64,000 bases of DNA from Berghia stephanieae (lineage: Eukaryota > Mollusca > Gastropoda > Nudibranchia > Aeolidiidae), in assembly GCA_034508935.3 (NCBI GenBank), contig CM067445.1, forward strand, positions 12,484,958 through 12,548,957, written 5' to 3'. Below are positions 53,806 through 64,000 of this stretch, piece by piece. A program made the position numbers and the translations under genes. Each line of letters starts with the position of its first letter. Position 1 is the stretch's first letter. The notes under the pieces were generated by a model, which worked only from the letters and a program-made list of their open reading frames with translations, was not told where the DNA came from and made no database searches.

Positions 53806-55210
53806 TTATCTGTTTTCCTTTCAATGTTTCTATCTGTCTTTGTTATGGATTGGGATTGCTCGAGGTGTTATGTTTTTTTTTCCTGGTCCTGGCAGGGATC
53901 CTTAGCTGGGAGGGAGTCAGTCAAACGTATAGTACCGTTTTTGAGAGACGAAGTTTTTTTTCCTTATTTATAATATCTCTGTTTATTCCCGACCTCCCAT
54001 AGTGGGCAGGAAGGTACTTGCTGTGTCTTCTATACTCCTATACAGACGCTGGAATTGAGACCTGATACTGATAGTGTCGCGCTGTAAAAAAAACCCCTAA
54101 AAACAAATACAAAGCCTCCCATGGTGGACTAGGCAATGTAAATGTTGCTGTAGTGTTTCATTCGTCTTGTTTTGTTAATAAAGGGGAAACCTGAAACGTC
54201 CATTTTATCTCTTTTCGTATATTATAAATTGAAGCTTACATTCAATTTCAGTTTTTTTATGGTTAGACTAGGGGAAAACTCGAATTATATAGTTAATATA
54301 ATCCATCCATATATCTGGGGGTTTTTTCTCTTCCATTTAGTATGCCTTCCCATGATAGTTGTAACTTCTATCCCTTATGTTTGCTTTCTGTCTTTGTCTT
54401 GGAATGAGGTATTTGGTTTTGTCCTGGCCCTGGCTGAGAGGGAAACAGTCAAAAGTATAGTTAGTTTTGGGAGATGATAATTTTTTCCTTGTAAATCATC
54501 TCTCTGTTATGCACTGTATTATTTTTCCTTTTACATTTGTATGATTTGTAAACAATTGAGTGTGTCTCTCTTGGTTGGGACCTGTTCTTGAGTCTGGATG
54601 AGACTTTTATGTGATCTCAAACTGATAGTGTGCTCTTGGAATCTACATCTGTTCCTTATTTGAACAATTCCCCTTTGTCTCACTTATTCTTTGGATGCTT
54701 TAATTGTAATTCTAGAACTTTTTACTGTCCTATTTTCTTCCTTTTTACTGGCGCTGATATGATTGAATGTGTTTCAAACGCCGTAAAACCCTTAAAAACA
54801 AAAACAAAACATCATATCCCTGGCCAGAGTCCTTGACTGGGATCAAATGTATAATTATAGTTTTGGGAGATTATTTTTATTTTCATTGTAAATCATCTCT
54901 CTGTTATATACTGTTGCATTTTTATGTTTTAAATAGTAGTTTGTAAACATTTGAGTGCATTCCTCTTAGTGGGGACACGTGCTTGTGTCAAGATTAGACT
55001 TTTAGATGATCTCAAACTCAATTATTTGATAGTGTGCTCTTGGAATTTACATGTTTCCTATTTGAACCAATTCTCCTTTGTCTTACTTTTCTTGTATGGT
55101 TTAATTGTAATTCTAGAACTTTCTACTATCCAATGTCTTCCTTTTTACTGGCGCTGAAATTACCTTAATGTGTCGCAAGCGCCGTAAAACCCTTAAAAAC
55201 AAACAAACAT
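52900..55210 (+). repeat. Cluster of five family U retroposon copies
   Basis: Copies at about 52900-53425, 53680-53980 (interrupted by a C50 run at 53756-53805), 53988-54112 (5' and 3' ends only, middle deleted), 54355-54810 and 54815-55210. The last two are nearly head to tail, each ending in the CGCCGTAAAACCCTTAAAAA tail. All are in plus orientation. No coding capacity. Confidence 0.8.
53578..53641 (+). terminator. Candidate polyadenylation signals for THOC2
   Basis: Overlapping AATAAA hexamers at 53578-53583 and 53582-53587, and another at 53636-53641, are followed by GT-rich sequence. Earlier scattered AATAAA-like hexamers exist, so this is the most clustered candidate, not a proven site. 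Confidence 0.45.
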
Positions 55211-55293
55211 TTAGTATGCGAAGAAAAGCAAGACGACCAGTTAGGGGAGGGAGGGAGAAGATGGTGAGAAACAGGAGGAGAATAAGGCGGGCA

Positions 55294-55320
55294 GGGGGGG
55301 GGGGGGGGGGGGGGGGGGGG
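55294..55320. repeat. G27 tract
   Basis: 27 consecutive G after a GA-rich patch that follows the last family U copy. Confidence 0.9.
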
Positions 55321-55445
55321 TTAGGAAAACCAACTTTGACCACCGAACTGTGCAATTATTTATGTATTATAGATAGAGATGAATTGGATAATTTGTACAA
55401 CCGGTCGCTATGAGTTCAATGTTGGCTGAGGCCGACGTGTACTTA

Positions 55446-55580
55446 TTTGCAGGTCTGATAACCCAAATTGTTGTGGTCTCATTGTTGTAATAGAAATACT
55501 CTCAAATCAACACAAAATGTATTATCCATACGTTAAATCAGGCCCATAATTGCACTCGGTTATCAGACCTGCAAATTTGT
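55446..55580. repeat. Short TIR (MITE-like) element
   Basis: TTTGCAGGTCTGATAACC near 55449 is inverted as GGTTATCAGACCTGCAAA ending near 55577, 130 bp in all. A related, diverged copy with the same left end and core (TTTGCAGGTCAGATTACCCA, CTCATTGTTGTATTATTGGA) begins at about 61608. No clear target duplication. Confidence 0.6.
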
Positions 55581-55674
55581 GTGCCTAGGTTGAGGAATTA
55601 GAGTCTTTTATACTGTCTTATGTTGACAAAACACTTTTTTTAAAAAATATTTTACCCAAAAATGTTTATAATAA

Positions 55675-55900
55675 AATAAAATTCCCTTTATTCATCCCAA
55701 GGGGAAATTTGCCTTTAGGATCTATTCCAAGGGAAGACTGGAATAACCCAGGTGTCAGCCGCAGAGCAGCGCCACAAAGTGAGCTAGGGCGAGATGACTT
55801 GCTGAAGGCCACACAGTGCAGCGGCAGGTGATTGAACTCGGTACCTTTCGGGTACGAAGCAAAGACCGTACCGCTGAGCTACTCTTCAGATGATTCTCAT
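55675..55900 (-). repeat. SINE family C, minus strand
   Basis: Reversed head AGCTCAGCGGTACGGTCTTT, GGTACCGAGTTCAATCACCT; body CTCGCCCTAGCTCACTTTG; end GGGATGAATAAAGGGAATTT. Family C as at 46127. Confidence 0.8.
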
Positions 55901-56204
55901 CCTGTCAAATTGTCAGAATATCGATTGATTTAAATGACCCTCATCTTGGCAAAAAAACTCTCAAACCTGGGGCCTCGCGGTGTGTTCCTAAGCTCCAGGT
56001 TTGAGAGAGATTTTGGCCTTAACTTGTCAAATTGTCAGAATTGCCCCAATCCCGAGACTTCCTAAAAAGAAAAAGAAGTCGCGGGTAAGAGACTTTTCGT
56101 GTTTAATTTGGACAACTTGTAATCCTTCAGGGCCATTGGTCCACGTATCCGAAGTTTGTTTTGTTGTTGTTTTTTTTAAAATCAGTTTCGTTTACATTTA
56201 TTTT

Positions 56205-56490
56205 TGTAAAGCGCCTAGAGCTCATACTCATATTGCATGAGATATTAGCTCTATATAAGTGTGCAGTATTATTATTATCGCGGTTTCTATAGCGTGATAT
56301 GGACTATAACAATTACTTATTGCCATTTAGATTGAACACAAGTCCATTGCAAGAACTTTCCGCCAGATCTAACAGACCTCGCTACCCAATGGGGAGTCGG
56401 TCAGAACAAAAATCTCGACTACGCCCTGGATCAATTTCAGTCCCTTTGCCTGTGAAGCGAATGCTCTACTAACTGAGCTATCGAGACCCC
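56205..56490. repeat. LINE-tail piece followed by SINE family B (-)
   Basis: 56205-56278 carries AAGCGCCTAGAGCTCATACT and CTCTATATAAGTGTGCAG with an ATT tail (LINE-like 3' end). 56280-56490 is family B on the minus strand (reversed head GGGGTCTCGATAGCTCAGTT). Confidence 0.65.
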
Positions 56491-57280
56491 TTTTGACAAC
56501 TTGGATGTCAACTTGATCGATATTTTAAGCAAATTTTTTCTGGATAAAATGTTGTTTTGTTTGGGGTTTTTTTAAGTTTTGTCAGAATATGGCATTCTTG
56601 TCTGTACGATAAACGAGCGTCCCAAAGATCTAACTCTTCAAAAGTACAACACGCCCCCAAGTGTATCGACTCCAGGTTTATTGTGTGCTAATGACTACGA
56701 CAAACTGTGACAGGTAAACCATACACGCCCACCAAAAACAAACCCATGTAACACATCAGCTGATTCTGACACACCCCGAAGGCAACTTACTCCACAGTCC
56801 ACTCCAGCAACAACCCAGACGACTGTTACTGTTATTATTTTTACCATCGTCTGTCTATACCGGATGGAGAAAGGGGGCGTGGTTCCGGTAATGTTAACGA
56901 TCTTTACACACTGTTGACAAATGGCTTCTAATGTTATAATTTCACCCTCGAGGTGAGAGAATGTTCCATCCACATAATTTGAGAACCGTTTGACACGTCG
57001 TCATCCTCGTTCGAAATTCTGCTTAACGGTTCTGGTCGTGTTGAAATGTCTTAATCACAATAATTCGACCCGTCGTGCGTTCCTTGATGGTCGTCCAATT
57101 TGTTACAATTTCTATTCTTTTCAATCCGTCACAAATCGACCTGGTTCGACTGGGGTAGGTTAGGTCAACATCGGAATTTTCTATGTTACCTGGTCATTGG
57201 GTAGCTGGATCTTTATTAGAATTAGACGTGGCGTCGGTAGACTAGAATTCTATTCAGTTGCTGACAAGCCAGGTTTTTTT
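56491..57280. other. Unassigned intergenic stretch
   Basis: Less AT-rich than its surroundings and without recognised repeats. A minus-strand open frame (56973-56695, 92 codons, starting MDGTFSHLEGEIITLEAICQ, with one hydrophobic stretch) is the longest non-repetitive one, but it has no family resemblance or splice support. Confidence 0.35.
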
Positions 57281-57287
57281 AAGTGTT

Positions 57288-57419
57288 TTTTTTTTTTTTT
57301 TTTTTTTTGGGGGGGGGGGGGGGGGAGTTGTTTTGTATTGTTTTGTTTTTTTGTGTGTTTGGGGGGGGGGGGGGGTGTTTTCTTCTTTTTTTTTTTTTTT
57401 GTTTTTTTTTTTTTTTTTT
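57288..57419. repeat. T/G homopolymer block (T20G17 ... G15T...)
   Basis: T-run then G17 (57309-57325), a TG spacer, G15 (57361-57375), then further T-runs up to the family V copy. Confidence 0.9.
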
Positions 57420-57748
57420 GTTTGTTGCTTTAGGTCTCTTCCAACACAATTGAGGTCATATGAGAGACCGCTGAAACAAAAAAAAACAACAAGCAATCTA
57501 ACAATAGTACAAATGTAAATCAAAATCATAACCTAAAGACATCATAAGCTAAATTATAAATAACCAAGAACAAACAGGCAGAAGATTTACAGAAAAAAAA
57601 TATCCCTGTCAAAATACAATCACAAACCAAAGAAGCAGGATAGGCTAGTAAAGAGAAGAAGAAACGACATCACTATCGGATCGTACACCCATGCGAACAT
57701 CATAGGTATATGATTCAAGGGTGATGCTCCCATCCAACCACCCGCTTC
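57420..57748 (-). mobile_element. Retroposon family V, copy 3
   Basis: Reverse orientation of the copies at 26671 and 29677, again nearly identical, from GCGGGTGGTTGGATGGGAGC (at 57748) to GAGACCTAAAGCAACAAAC. Flanks are T-rich on both sides, so the target duplication cannot be measured. Confidence 0.88.
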
Positions 57749-57959
57749 TTTTTTTTTAAATTAAGAATTGGTTTTGTTTTGTTTTGATATTTTAACAAAT
57801 CGGTTTTACACTTTAGAAAGCGACAACGGGTTGTTCTAAAACTGTGGAACAGTCACAAGGTTTACAGTTATAAAGAATTACTATGTGGAATGTATTATTT
57901 AGTACCGTGGATTAATTTGGGTTTGATTTTTGTGGGACACGAACAAAAAAAAAAAAAGG

Positions 57960-58055
57960 GGGGGGGAGCTTTTATTCAGCGAAAATATCCCTTCAATGTT
58001 CTCGGAGCGCTTTTCAAGGGGACCCAAGACAACAGCAACATTTAGCATGTACGAC
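57960..58055 (-). repeat. SINE family A tail fragment
   Basis: Reversed it reads ATGTTGCTGTTGTCTTGGGT, CCCCTTGAAAAGCGCTCCGA and a LINE-like end, next to an A12G9 run. Confidence 0.5.
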
Positions 58056-58119
58056 AATGTCAATATGACGTGAATCCACTTTGTATCTCTCTGGACTGTC
58101 ACTTAGAGTAAATTATAAA

Positions 58120-58555
58120 ATGTTGAGGAGGACCAGTGACTGCTATCAATAGTTCGAAGATGACGTCACTCAGGTTTTTGTTATTGTTTTTTGCCATCCA
58201 CGTTTATGAGTAATGCTCACTGAACAGTATTAACCTGACTATACACGTTCATGGTTACACATAGTTTTGTGTGTTGGTCCGTTACACTTCCGGATGGCAA
58301 TGTTGTGAACTCCTTAGCCCAGTGCATACTATCTATGGATCACAACATTGCCATCATAGATAGTATGCGCTTGGCTAAGAATCTCACAACATTGCCATCA
58401 GGAAGTGTAACGGACCAACACACAAAACGATCTGTAACCATGAACTTTTTTAGACTGGTGAATACAGTTTAGTGAGAATTACTCATAAACGTGGATGGCT
58501 AAGAACATAAAGACCTGAGTGACGCCATCTTCGTTCTATCTATAAAAGGACCGGG
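58120..58555. repeat. 435-bp imperfect palindrome (foldback element)
   Basis: The two halves are reverse complements over about 210 bp: GGCAATGTTGTGA (58297 onward) pairs with TCACAACATTGCC near 58390; GTGTTGGTCCGTTACACTTC with GAAGTGTAACGGACCAACAC; GCCATCCACGTTTATGAGTA with TACTCATAAACGTGGATGGC; and GATGACGTCACTCAGG with CCTGAGTGACGCCATC. The centre is near 58345. No coding capacity; target duplication not identified. Confidence 0.88.
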
Positions 58556-59120
58556 GTCAAATTGGATTCAGTAGTCTGATGTCACGCCGCCGGCAACGGC
58601 GGCCATCTTGGTTCTAAACAAAGAAAATCATTACTTTTTATTCTTCATGCTGGCTAGAACTTTTCATATGCCTTGTGATCAGAATGTGTAAAAGTCAAAA
58701 CATGATCAAATTTATGGGGTTTTTTTCCTCTGGATACGCTTTTATGCTCGCCGGAGAAAAATTTCATACGGCGTCCGCCATTGTTCCGATAGTTTAGAGC
58801 CAGTGTTGTTAGGTTACCATACGTCATTAGGAAGGAAGTGACGTTACGACTGTTGAAGAGTATTGCGTGACTCGCCGTCCAGTCCATATACAATTTCAAT
58901 ATAATATTATGTATAATGATGAGGAAAATCATAAGACATTTAATCAATATTGAATGGATAACATTTTATGTTGGGGAGTTGGGGGGGGGGGGGATTTCTT
59001 CCGTTAAACTTTTACAGTGATAATAATCTGACTGGCGTGAGTTAAAATAGAAAAAAAAAGGACAGAGAAGTGACGTCACACCTTAAACTCTTCCAGTTCC
59101 AAACTCCTCGGAAGTATTAT
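58556..59120. promoter_or_regulatory. Intergenic stretch with CRE and YY1-like motifs
   Basis: Palindromic CRE TGACGTCA at 59071-59078 (and in the palindrome at 58161-58168), a CRE-like TGACGTTA near 58838, a YY1-like GGCCATCTTGG near 58602 with CpG-rich CGCCGCCGGCAACGGCGG, and a G13 run at 58981-58993. No gene start was recognised on either strand; the minus-strand ATG in the YY1 context opens only a dozen codons. Confidence 0.3.
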
Positions 59121-59221
59121 GTGCCCACTCATTCCTTCGGGTGACTAACAATGACTAGGTTACATATTGAATCAGAACAAGAAATGAAGTGAGTAGGAAA
59201 GTGCCAGAAGACAATAGAGAA

Positions 59222-59330
59222 TAAAAATTTCGCGGAGGCGATGGGGGCTCGAACCGGTGACCTTACTGGTACGACAACTCCGCCTGGCTGGGGAGAGTGT
59301 GGCTCTACCGTACGAGCTATCCACCACTCC
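59222..59330 (-). repeat. tRNA-like SINE head or tRNA pseudogene
   Basis: Minus-strand TAGCTCGTACGGTAGAGC (box-A-like) and CACCGGTTCGAGCCCCCATC (box-B-like) are present, but about 30 extra bases lie between the D-arm and anticodon regions and the acceptor stem does not close. Read as retroposon debris. Confidence 0.4.
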
Positions 59331-59599
59331 AAAGAAAAGTGGTTCCAAACTCTATGTCTATCTTGAGCCGTTTTCTCCACGACTTCTTGAGGTCATGGGT
59401 TCAACACCACTCACACACACACAAACGCCGCGAAATTAGTTGGCCAGCATTTAAGCTTAATAGCCAATATTGAATCATAAGGTGTCATAACTATTTGAGT
59501 ATCAGGATGGCTGTGTCTGTAATGTAAACGTGTTGATGTTCATACCATGAACCAAATTGAGCATTGTTTACTCACATGACTTGCCTTTAATTTGGACAA

Positions 59600-59653
59600 T
59601 AAAGATTATTATTATGATGATTATTATTAATATTATTATTATTATTATTATTA

Positions 59654-59710
<57 letters not shown>

Positions 59711-59712
59711 CA
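59600..59712. repeat. ATT microsatellite
   Basis: About 110 bp of ATT repeat after GGACAATAAAGATTATTATT, which resembles a LINE/SINE 3' tail. Confidence 0.93.
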
Positions 59713-60095
59713 TAGGTAGATTCTTAGGGTTACGGGACGTAAAAGAGTGAGGATGGATTATCATAATTGACAACCAGCATAGACCAATATAGACTAGAAA
59801 ACAAGATGCCATCACATTGAAACAAGAAGATCAATTACACAAGGTATGTATCCAGTCCTCCGAAAGAGTTGTTTTACACTTCCAGTGAGATTGGAATCAG
59901 CTTTTGGACACCCCGATTTTGTTGCCTCGTGATTGGTTCTCTTTATCAAAGATCGCGTTCTGTTTTAGTCTAGCTCTCAAAGAAAAGAATAGATGAAAAT
60001 TAGATGTTCTCAAAGGAAAGAATAGATGAAAATTAGATGTTCTCAAAGGAAATTGTTGAATAAATAAAAAAATAAGAACATTTATATCATTTAAA

Positions 60096-60392
60096 AATTG
60101 AGCGTTTATATAGCGCAATATCCATTAAACGTGCTCAAAGAGCTTTACAATGGGTCCCTGGCCAACAGCTACATTTAACATGTAGTACGGGACATGAGGC
60201 CTGTTAGGCGATCATTACAATTTTTTCGGGCAGAGACGCTGTTAAAGGCTAGGTACTCTTTTTCAACCTGAGGACGGTGAGAGAATGTGAGTAAAGAGCC
60301 TTCTCCAAGGACTCAACTATGCGCCGAGCGATGGTCGAACCAGGACCTTCCGATCCGAAAGCGAGTGTCATACCACTAGACCACATAGACAT
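60096..60392 (-). repeat. SINE family A, full length on the minus strand
   Basis: Reversed: head TATGTGGTCTAGTGGTATGA, CACTCGCTTTCGGATCGG, box-B-like CCTGGTTCGACC; GTTGAGTCCTTGGAGAAGGC; tail CATTGTAAAGCTCTTTGAGC and GCGCTATATAAACGCTC. A second, 5'-only copy is at 61256-61447. Confidence 0.85.
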
Positions 60393-60418
60393 ATCATATA
60401 TAGCTCTTTCCCATGGAT

Positions 60419-60680
60419 GGGGGTCCCGGTAGCTCAGTTGGTAGACCACTCGCTTCACACTCAAGAGGACCAAGGTTGATCCAGGGTGCAGTTGAGATTT
60501 TTTCCGATCCCTCTGTCCACCCAGCAGTAAATGGGTAGCTGGGTCGGTTAGATCTAGAGGAGAGTACTTTGCGATAGACTAGCTCCTATCCAAAGGGTAG
60601 CAAGCAATTGCAATTGTCCGCATCACGCTATAGACACCGGGTTAAACTCCGGCTCTATGGGCCAAATGGCTTTGAAGGAC
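60419..60680 (+). repeat. SINE family B, full length
   Basis: Head GGGGGTCCCGGTAGCTCAGT, TGGTAGACCACTCGCTTCAC; body GTAGCTGGGTCGGTTAGATC, AAGGGTAGCAAGCAATTGCA; end GGGTTAAACTCCGGCTCTAT and GCTTTGAAGGACC, then a C run. A further minus-strand piece is at 61055-61182. Confidence 0.85.
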
Positions 60681-61255
60681 CCCCCCCCCCCCCCTATGGA
60701 TTGACCGATCTCAGCTCGACAGAGAAGACGCTATCACTGACCAGATACTCGTTGTACACCTGAGTACGATGAGAGGTTGTAGGTAATGGGCCTTGTCCAA
60801 GGACACAACTTTGTGCTGTCCTAACTGGACACGAACTAATTAGTGGAGACTAGGTCTATAACCTAATGACATTTCACAAGATCACAGAAATCGCATTTTC
60901 CCGTATCCAAACATCATTGAACTCAAGAAGGACAATATGGGGAAGTCACGAAAGTTTAATCTATATTCAGGTTTTCGTCCAAACAAGATATTGAGCACAT
61001 GTTTTGTTGCTGTGGCAACGATTGGATATTTTAAAAATAATCTAAACACATCTATAGCGTGAAACGGACAATAGCAATTGCTTGCTTGGATATGAGCTAG
61101 TCTATCACAAAGTACTTTCCGCTAGATCTAACAGACCCAGCTACCCATTTACTGCTGAGTGGACAGAGGGATCGGAAGGAAATTGGCGTTGCCTACCCTT
61201 ATTGTTTTTAGACTGTCATTTTAACGGTAAGTACGCACTTGATCCAATCAATGTG

Positions 61256-61447
61256 TCAGGCGATATTACATGTTTTATTCCGACAGAGACAACCCTGTTC
61301 ACGACCAGGTACTCATTTTACACCAGAATTCGATGAGAGAATGTGAGTAAAGAGCCTTTTCCAATGACTCAACTATGCGCGGAACGAGGCTTTAATCCAA
61401 CACCTTCCGATCCGAAAGCGAGTGTCATACCACTAGACCGCATAGTC
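61256..61447 (-). repeat. SINE family A, 5' portion
   Basis: Reversed head TGCGGTCTAGTGGTATGACA, CTCGCTTTCGGATCGGAAG, then GTTGAGTCATTGGAAAAGGC. It lacks the LINE-like tail. Confidence 0.75.
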
Positions 61448-62311
61448 GCACATTTAGGGTTGTTGTTTTATTTAGTTTAGTCACTTTTGGTTTTTAATCG
61501 CTTCCTCTTTTTTTTTTTTTCCTCTTCTCCGAACACCCACCCCCCCCCCCCCCTCCCCTTTTCAACCTCCTCCCTGAATTTTCATACATGTTAAACAATG
61601 TGCATTTATTTGCAGGTCAGATTACCCAAGTTGTTATGGGCTCATTGTTGTATTATTGGAAATACATGCTCTCGAACCAGCGCAAAATATTAGATATTAT
61701 TAGTATTAGATATCTAATACTCCATATTATCAATTAACATTGAACGTTAAATAAATTATAATTTTGATAAATTATATCTATGCATGCGAGTTACACAGAG
61801 CATTTAAATCTAAAGATTTTTAGAACCTATTAGCTCTTAAAAGATACGATACGATTCGAAAATATTGTCTATGACAACAATGTTAAACCAATACCATACT
61901 TGTGTTCAGTTATTGGACTAAACCATGTATTCTAATACACGGGGAAACCTGAAAAGTTAGCAATCATTAATTGTCTTATACAGACTTGCCCAGTACGACG
62001 AAACATTCGTAAAAAATACGAATTTTTGGCTCCAGCTACAGAGCTGTATTCTCCTCTTTGACTCAATAAATCTTGTTGAAAATGGAAGCTTTAGTTCCTC
62101 AGAACCAATTTTCAGGACTTTTGAGCATTTTTGTATCATGCTGAGGGCAAATTATTAATTTATTTCTGAAGATATTTACAGTGAAATTTTCTTCTGTTTT
62201 TCCCCCTTGGAAACTACATACGAATTTTAGAAACATCCAGCAGACAGCTTTGCTAGTGTTGTTTACTGGCAATTAACATTTCCTCATTATATTACAATAT
62301 TAATTTTGAGA
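61448..62311. other. Intergenic, mostly unassigned
   Basis: Contains a T/C-run patch at 61508-61558, a diverged copy of the short TIR element from about 61603, a short palindrome ATTAGATATCTAAT near 61707, and otherwise no recognised feature. Confidence 0.4.
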
Positions 62312-62526
62312 TGGCATTGGCTGGGTCATGTGGCCAGAATGGGAAAAGGGTCACTTCCCAAGACAGCCCTGTACTGGACAGCAGATGGGAAGAGAAAACG
62401 GAGCAGACTCAAAGAAACCTGATCGCAAAATCAGCCGACCGCAAAAAAAAAAAAATATATATATATTTTTTTTAATGGAGATGTCTGGTCGATGCTCTAT
62501 GTGCCCCAATGCCCGAAGAGGATTAA
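62312..62526 (+). pseudogene. LINE C-terminal remnant
   Basis: WHWLGHVARMGKGSLPKTAL and YWTADGKRKRSRLKET, then a stop, an A-rich/T-rich interruption, and finally VDALCAPMPEED ending at TAA 62524-62526. This is the LGHV...GKRKR...ALC...EED ending of many invertebrate LINE ORFs and is related to the fragment at 84-345. Confidence 0.75.
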
Positions 62527-63312
62527 GGACGTATATTTTTGACCTGCATAGAGAGCAGACAAGTTTCGTCAAGTCAAAATATACAAATGAATGGACAACT
62601 CGGGTGTCGACTTGTATGATTTGGGTTCAAGTCCTGTCAAGATTCATATTTTCTTTTGTATCATTTGTAATCCTTTATTAATTTATGTTTTTCTGTGTTT
62701 TAAAATTACTATTTTTTAGGGGTTTTTTTTTAGTTTATTTGTTTTTGTTTTTTATTTTCAGCTATGTTTTCTGTTTCTATTTTTTTTAACTGCAGTATTT
62801 TTTGATACAGGATGTTTTTTTTTGTTGTTTTTTTTTTTTTTTTTTTTTGTTAGTTTCCTCCGAATCTTGTATAAAAATGAGCTTTTCAATAAATAATAAC
62901 ATTTTTTTAACAATCTGACCAATGACCACGCACGGAAAGAACATCCCATTCCTAGGCTGACCTACCCGAGCGATGACCAACCAGACATCCACGTGTCATT
63001 TTATAAAAATGACATCTCTTTGTTGTATTGCAACATGAATTGTCTTGTCAGACAAAGTGTCAAAAATATGTCATTTTGACGAGGGTACATCAGAGACACG
63101 AACTAGAAAGACATTGTCGGAATGTTCTTTCAAATTTGACCAAGTGCATAGACAGTACAGATGAAGATTTGGACTCTCGTGTCAACATCGGAACAAACAG
63201 ATTTTTTTCAAATATTATGTTTTGATATTGAACATTCCGTAAATCGTATTTAAAAAAAAGAAATTAACTTGTTCCAAGTCATATAATAATATTAAATATT
63301 ATGTTATTTGTG

Positions 63313-63313
<1 letters not shown>
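62527..63313. other. Intergenic, nothing recognised
   Basis: T-rich runs (62690-62850) and unique-looking sequence. The plus-strand frame at 63028-63225 shows no family resemblance. Confidence 0.4.
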
Positions 63314-63790
<477 letters not shown>

Positions 63791-64000
63791 GTCTCTTCTA
63801 TTCGTCTGGATTTTAAATGATGTATCAATATTTTCATTGATTTGTATTTTGCTGAAGAAAGTTTTTTGAGCCCGATGATTTTCGTGTTCGGCATTTTCTA
63901 TTTTTCCAAGCTGTTCTATTCTATTGTGTTCGTTACTTTCTTCTGTTGTTTTTGTTTTTGTGTGTATTTTTATTTTGGTTATTGAATATTTATAAATCTT

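Noticed and set aside
56695-56973. 92-codon minus-strand frame starting MDGTFSHLEG
   Set aside because: No family resemblance, no splice or poly(A) support; length is compatible with chance. Kept only as a remark in the intergenic entry.

Overview
The window looks like intron-rich, AT-rich animal nuclear DNA, probably from a marine invertebrate; the sequence alone does not fix the phylum. Two conserved eukaryotic genes lie head to head. On the minus strand is the 5' end of a cytoplasmic dynein-2 (intraflagellar transport) heavy chain gene, DYNC2H1: three coding exons between 758 and 2634, with the rest off the left edge. On the plus strand is an apparently complete THOC2 gene (THO/TREX mRNA-export complex subunit 2). 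I traced it as 40 coding exons from ATG 3702 to TGA 50895. The exon lengths sum to 1,499 codons plus stop if one missing base in exon 12 is allowed for; human THOC2 is about 1,593 residues. The two start codons are 1,068 bp apart, with CCAAT-, ETS- and YY1-like motifs close to the THOC2 start, so a shared promoter is plausible.

Layout: 1-2634 DYNC2H1 5' end, with a LINE remnant and SINE copies; 2635-3701 intergenic/promoter; 3702-50895 THOC2; 50896 to about 53660 its probable 3' UTR with poly(A) signals; 53660-64000 a repeat-rich stretch in which I see no gene. The protein-coding content is ordinary housekeeping: one motor subunit for retrograde ciliary transport and one RNA-export scaffold. 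There is no operon logic.

The unusual content is repetitive. (1) Two neighbouring THOC2 exons (11 and 12) each end in a tandem array whose unit contains the exon's own 3' end plus its splice donor: about 30 copies of 33 bp (frame-preserving for the first 15) and 5 copies of 80 bp. (2) THOC2 intron 1 holds a 3.6-kb terminal-inverted-repeat element that was itself hit by two further TIR elements with clear target-site duplications, and that also carries a near-perfect 208-bp hairpin. (3) Intron 35 holds a 2.09-kb TIR element carrying what looks like a captured two-exon mini-gene with YY1-like start context and poly(A) signal. (4) A roughly 335-bp retroposon family has three near-identical copies, two with about 12-bp target-site duplications. 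(5) A second family of about 500 bp is clustered at 52.9-55.2 kb, and several tRNA-headed SINE families are scattered throughout; one SINE is split by an L2/CR1-like LINE. (6) Intergenic DNA at 58.1-58.6 kb is a 435-bp imperfect palindrome. (7) Many long G (or C) runs abut T (or A) runs, including 43 G and 50 C.

No retrovirus, LTR element, Polinton, CRISPR array, rRNA gene or convincing functional tRNA gene was recognised.
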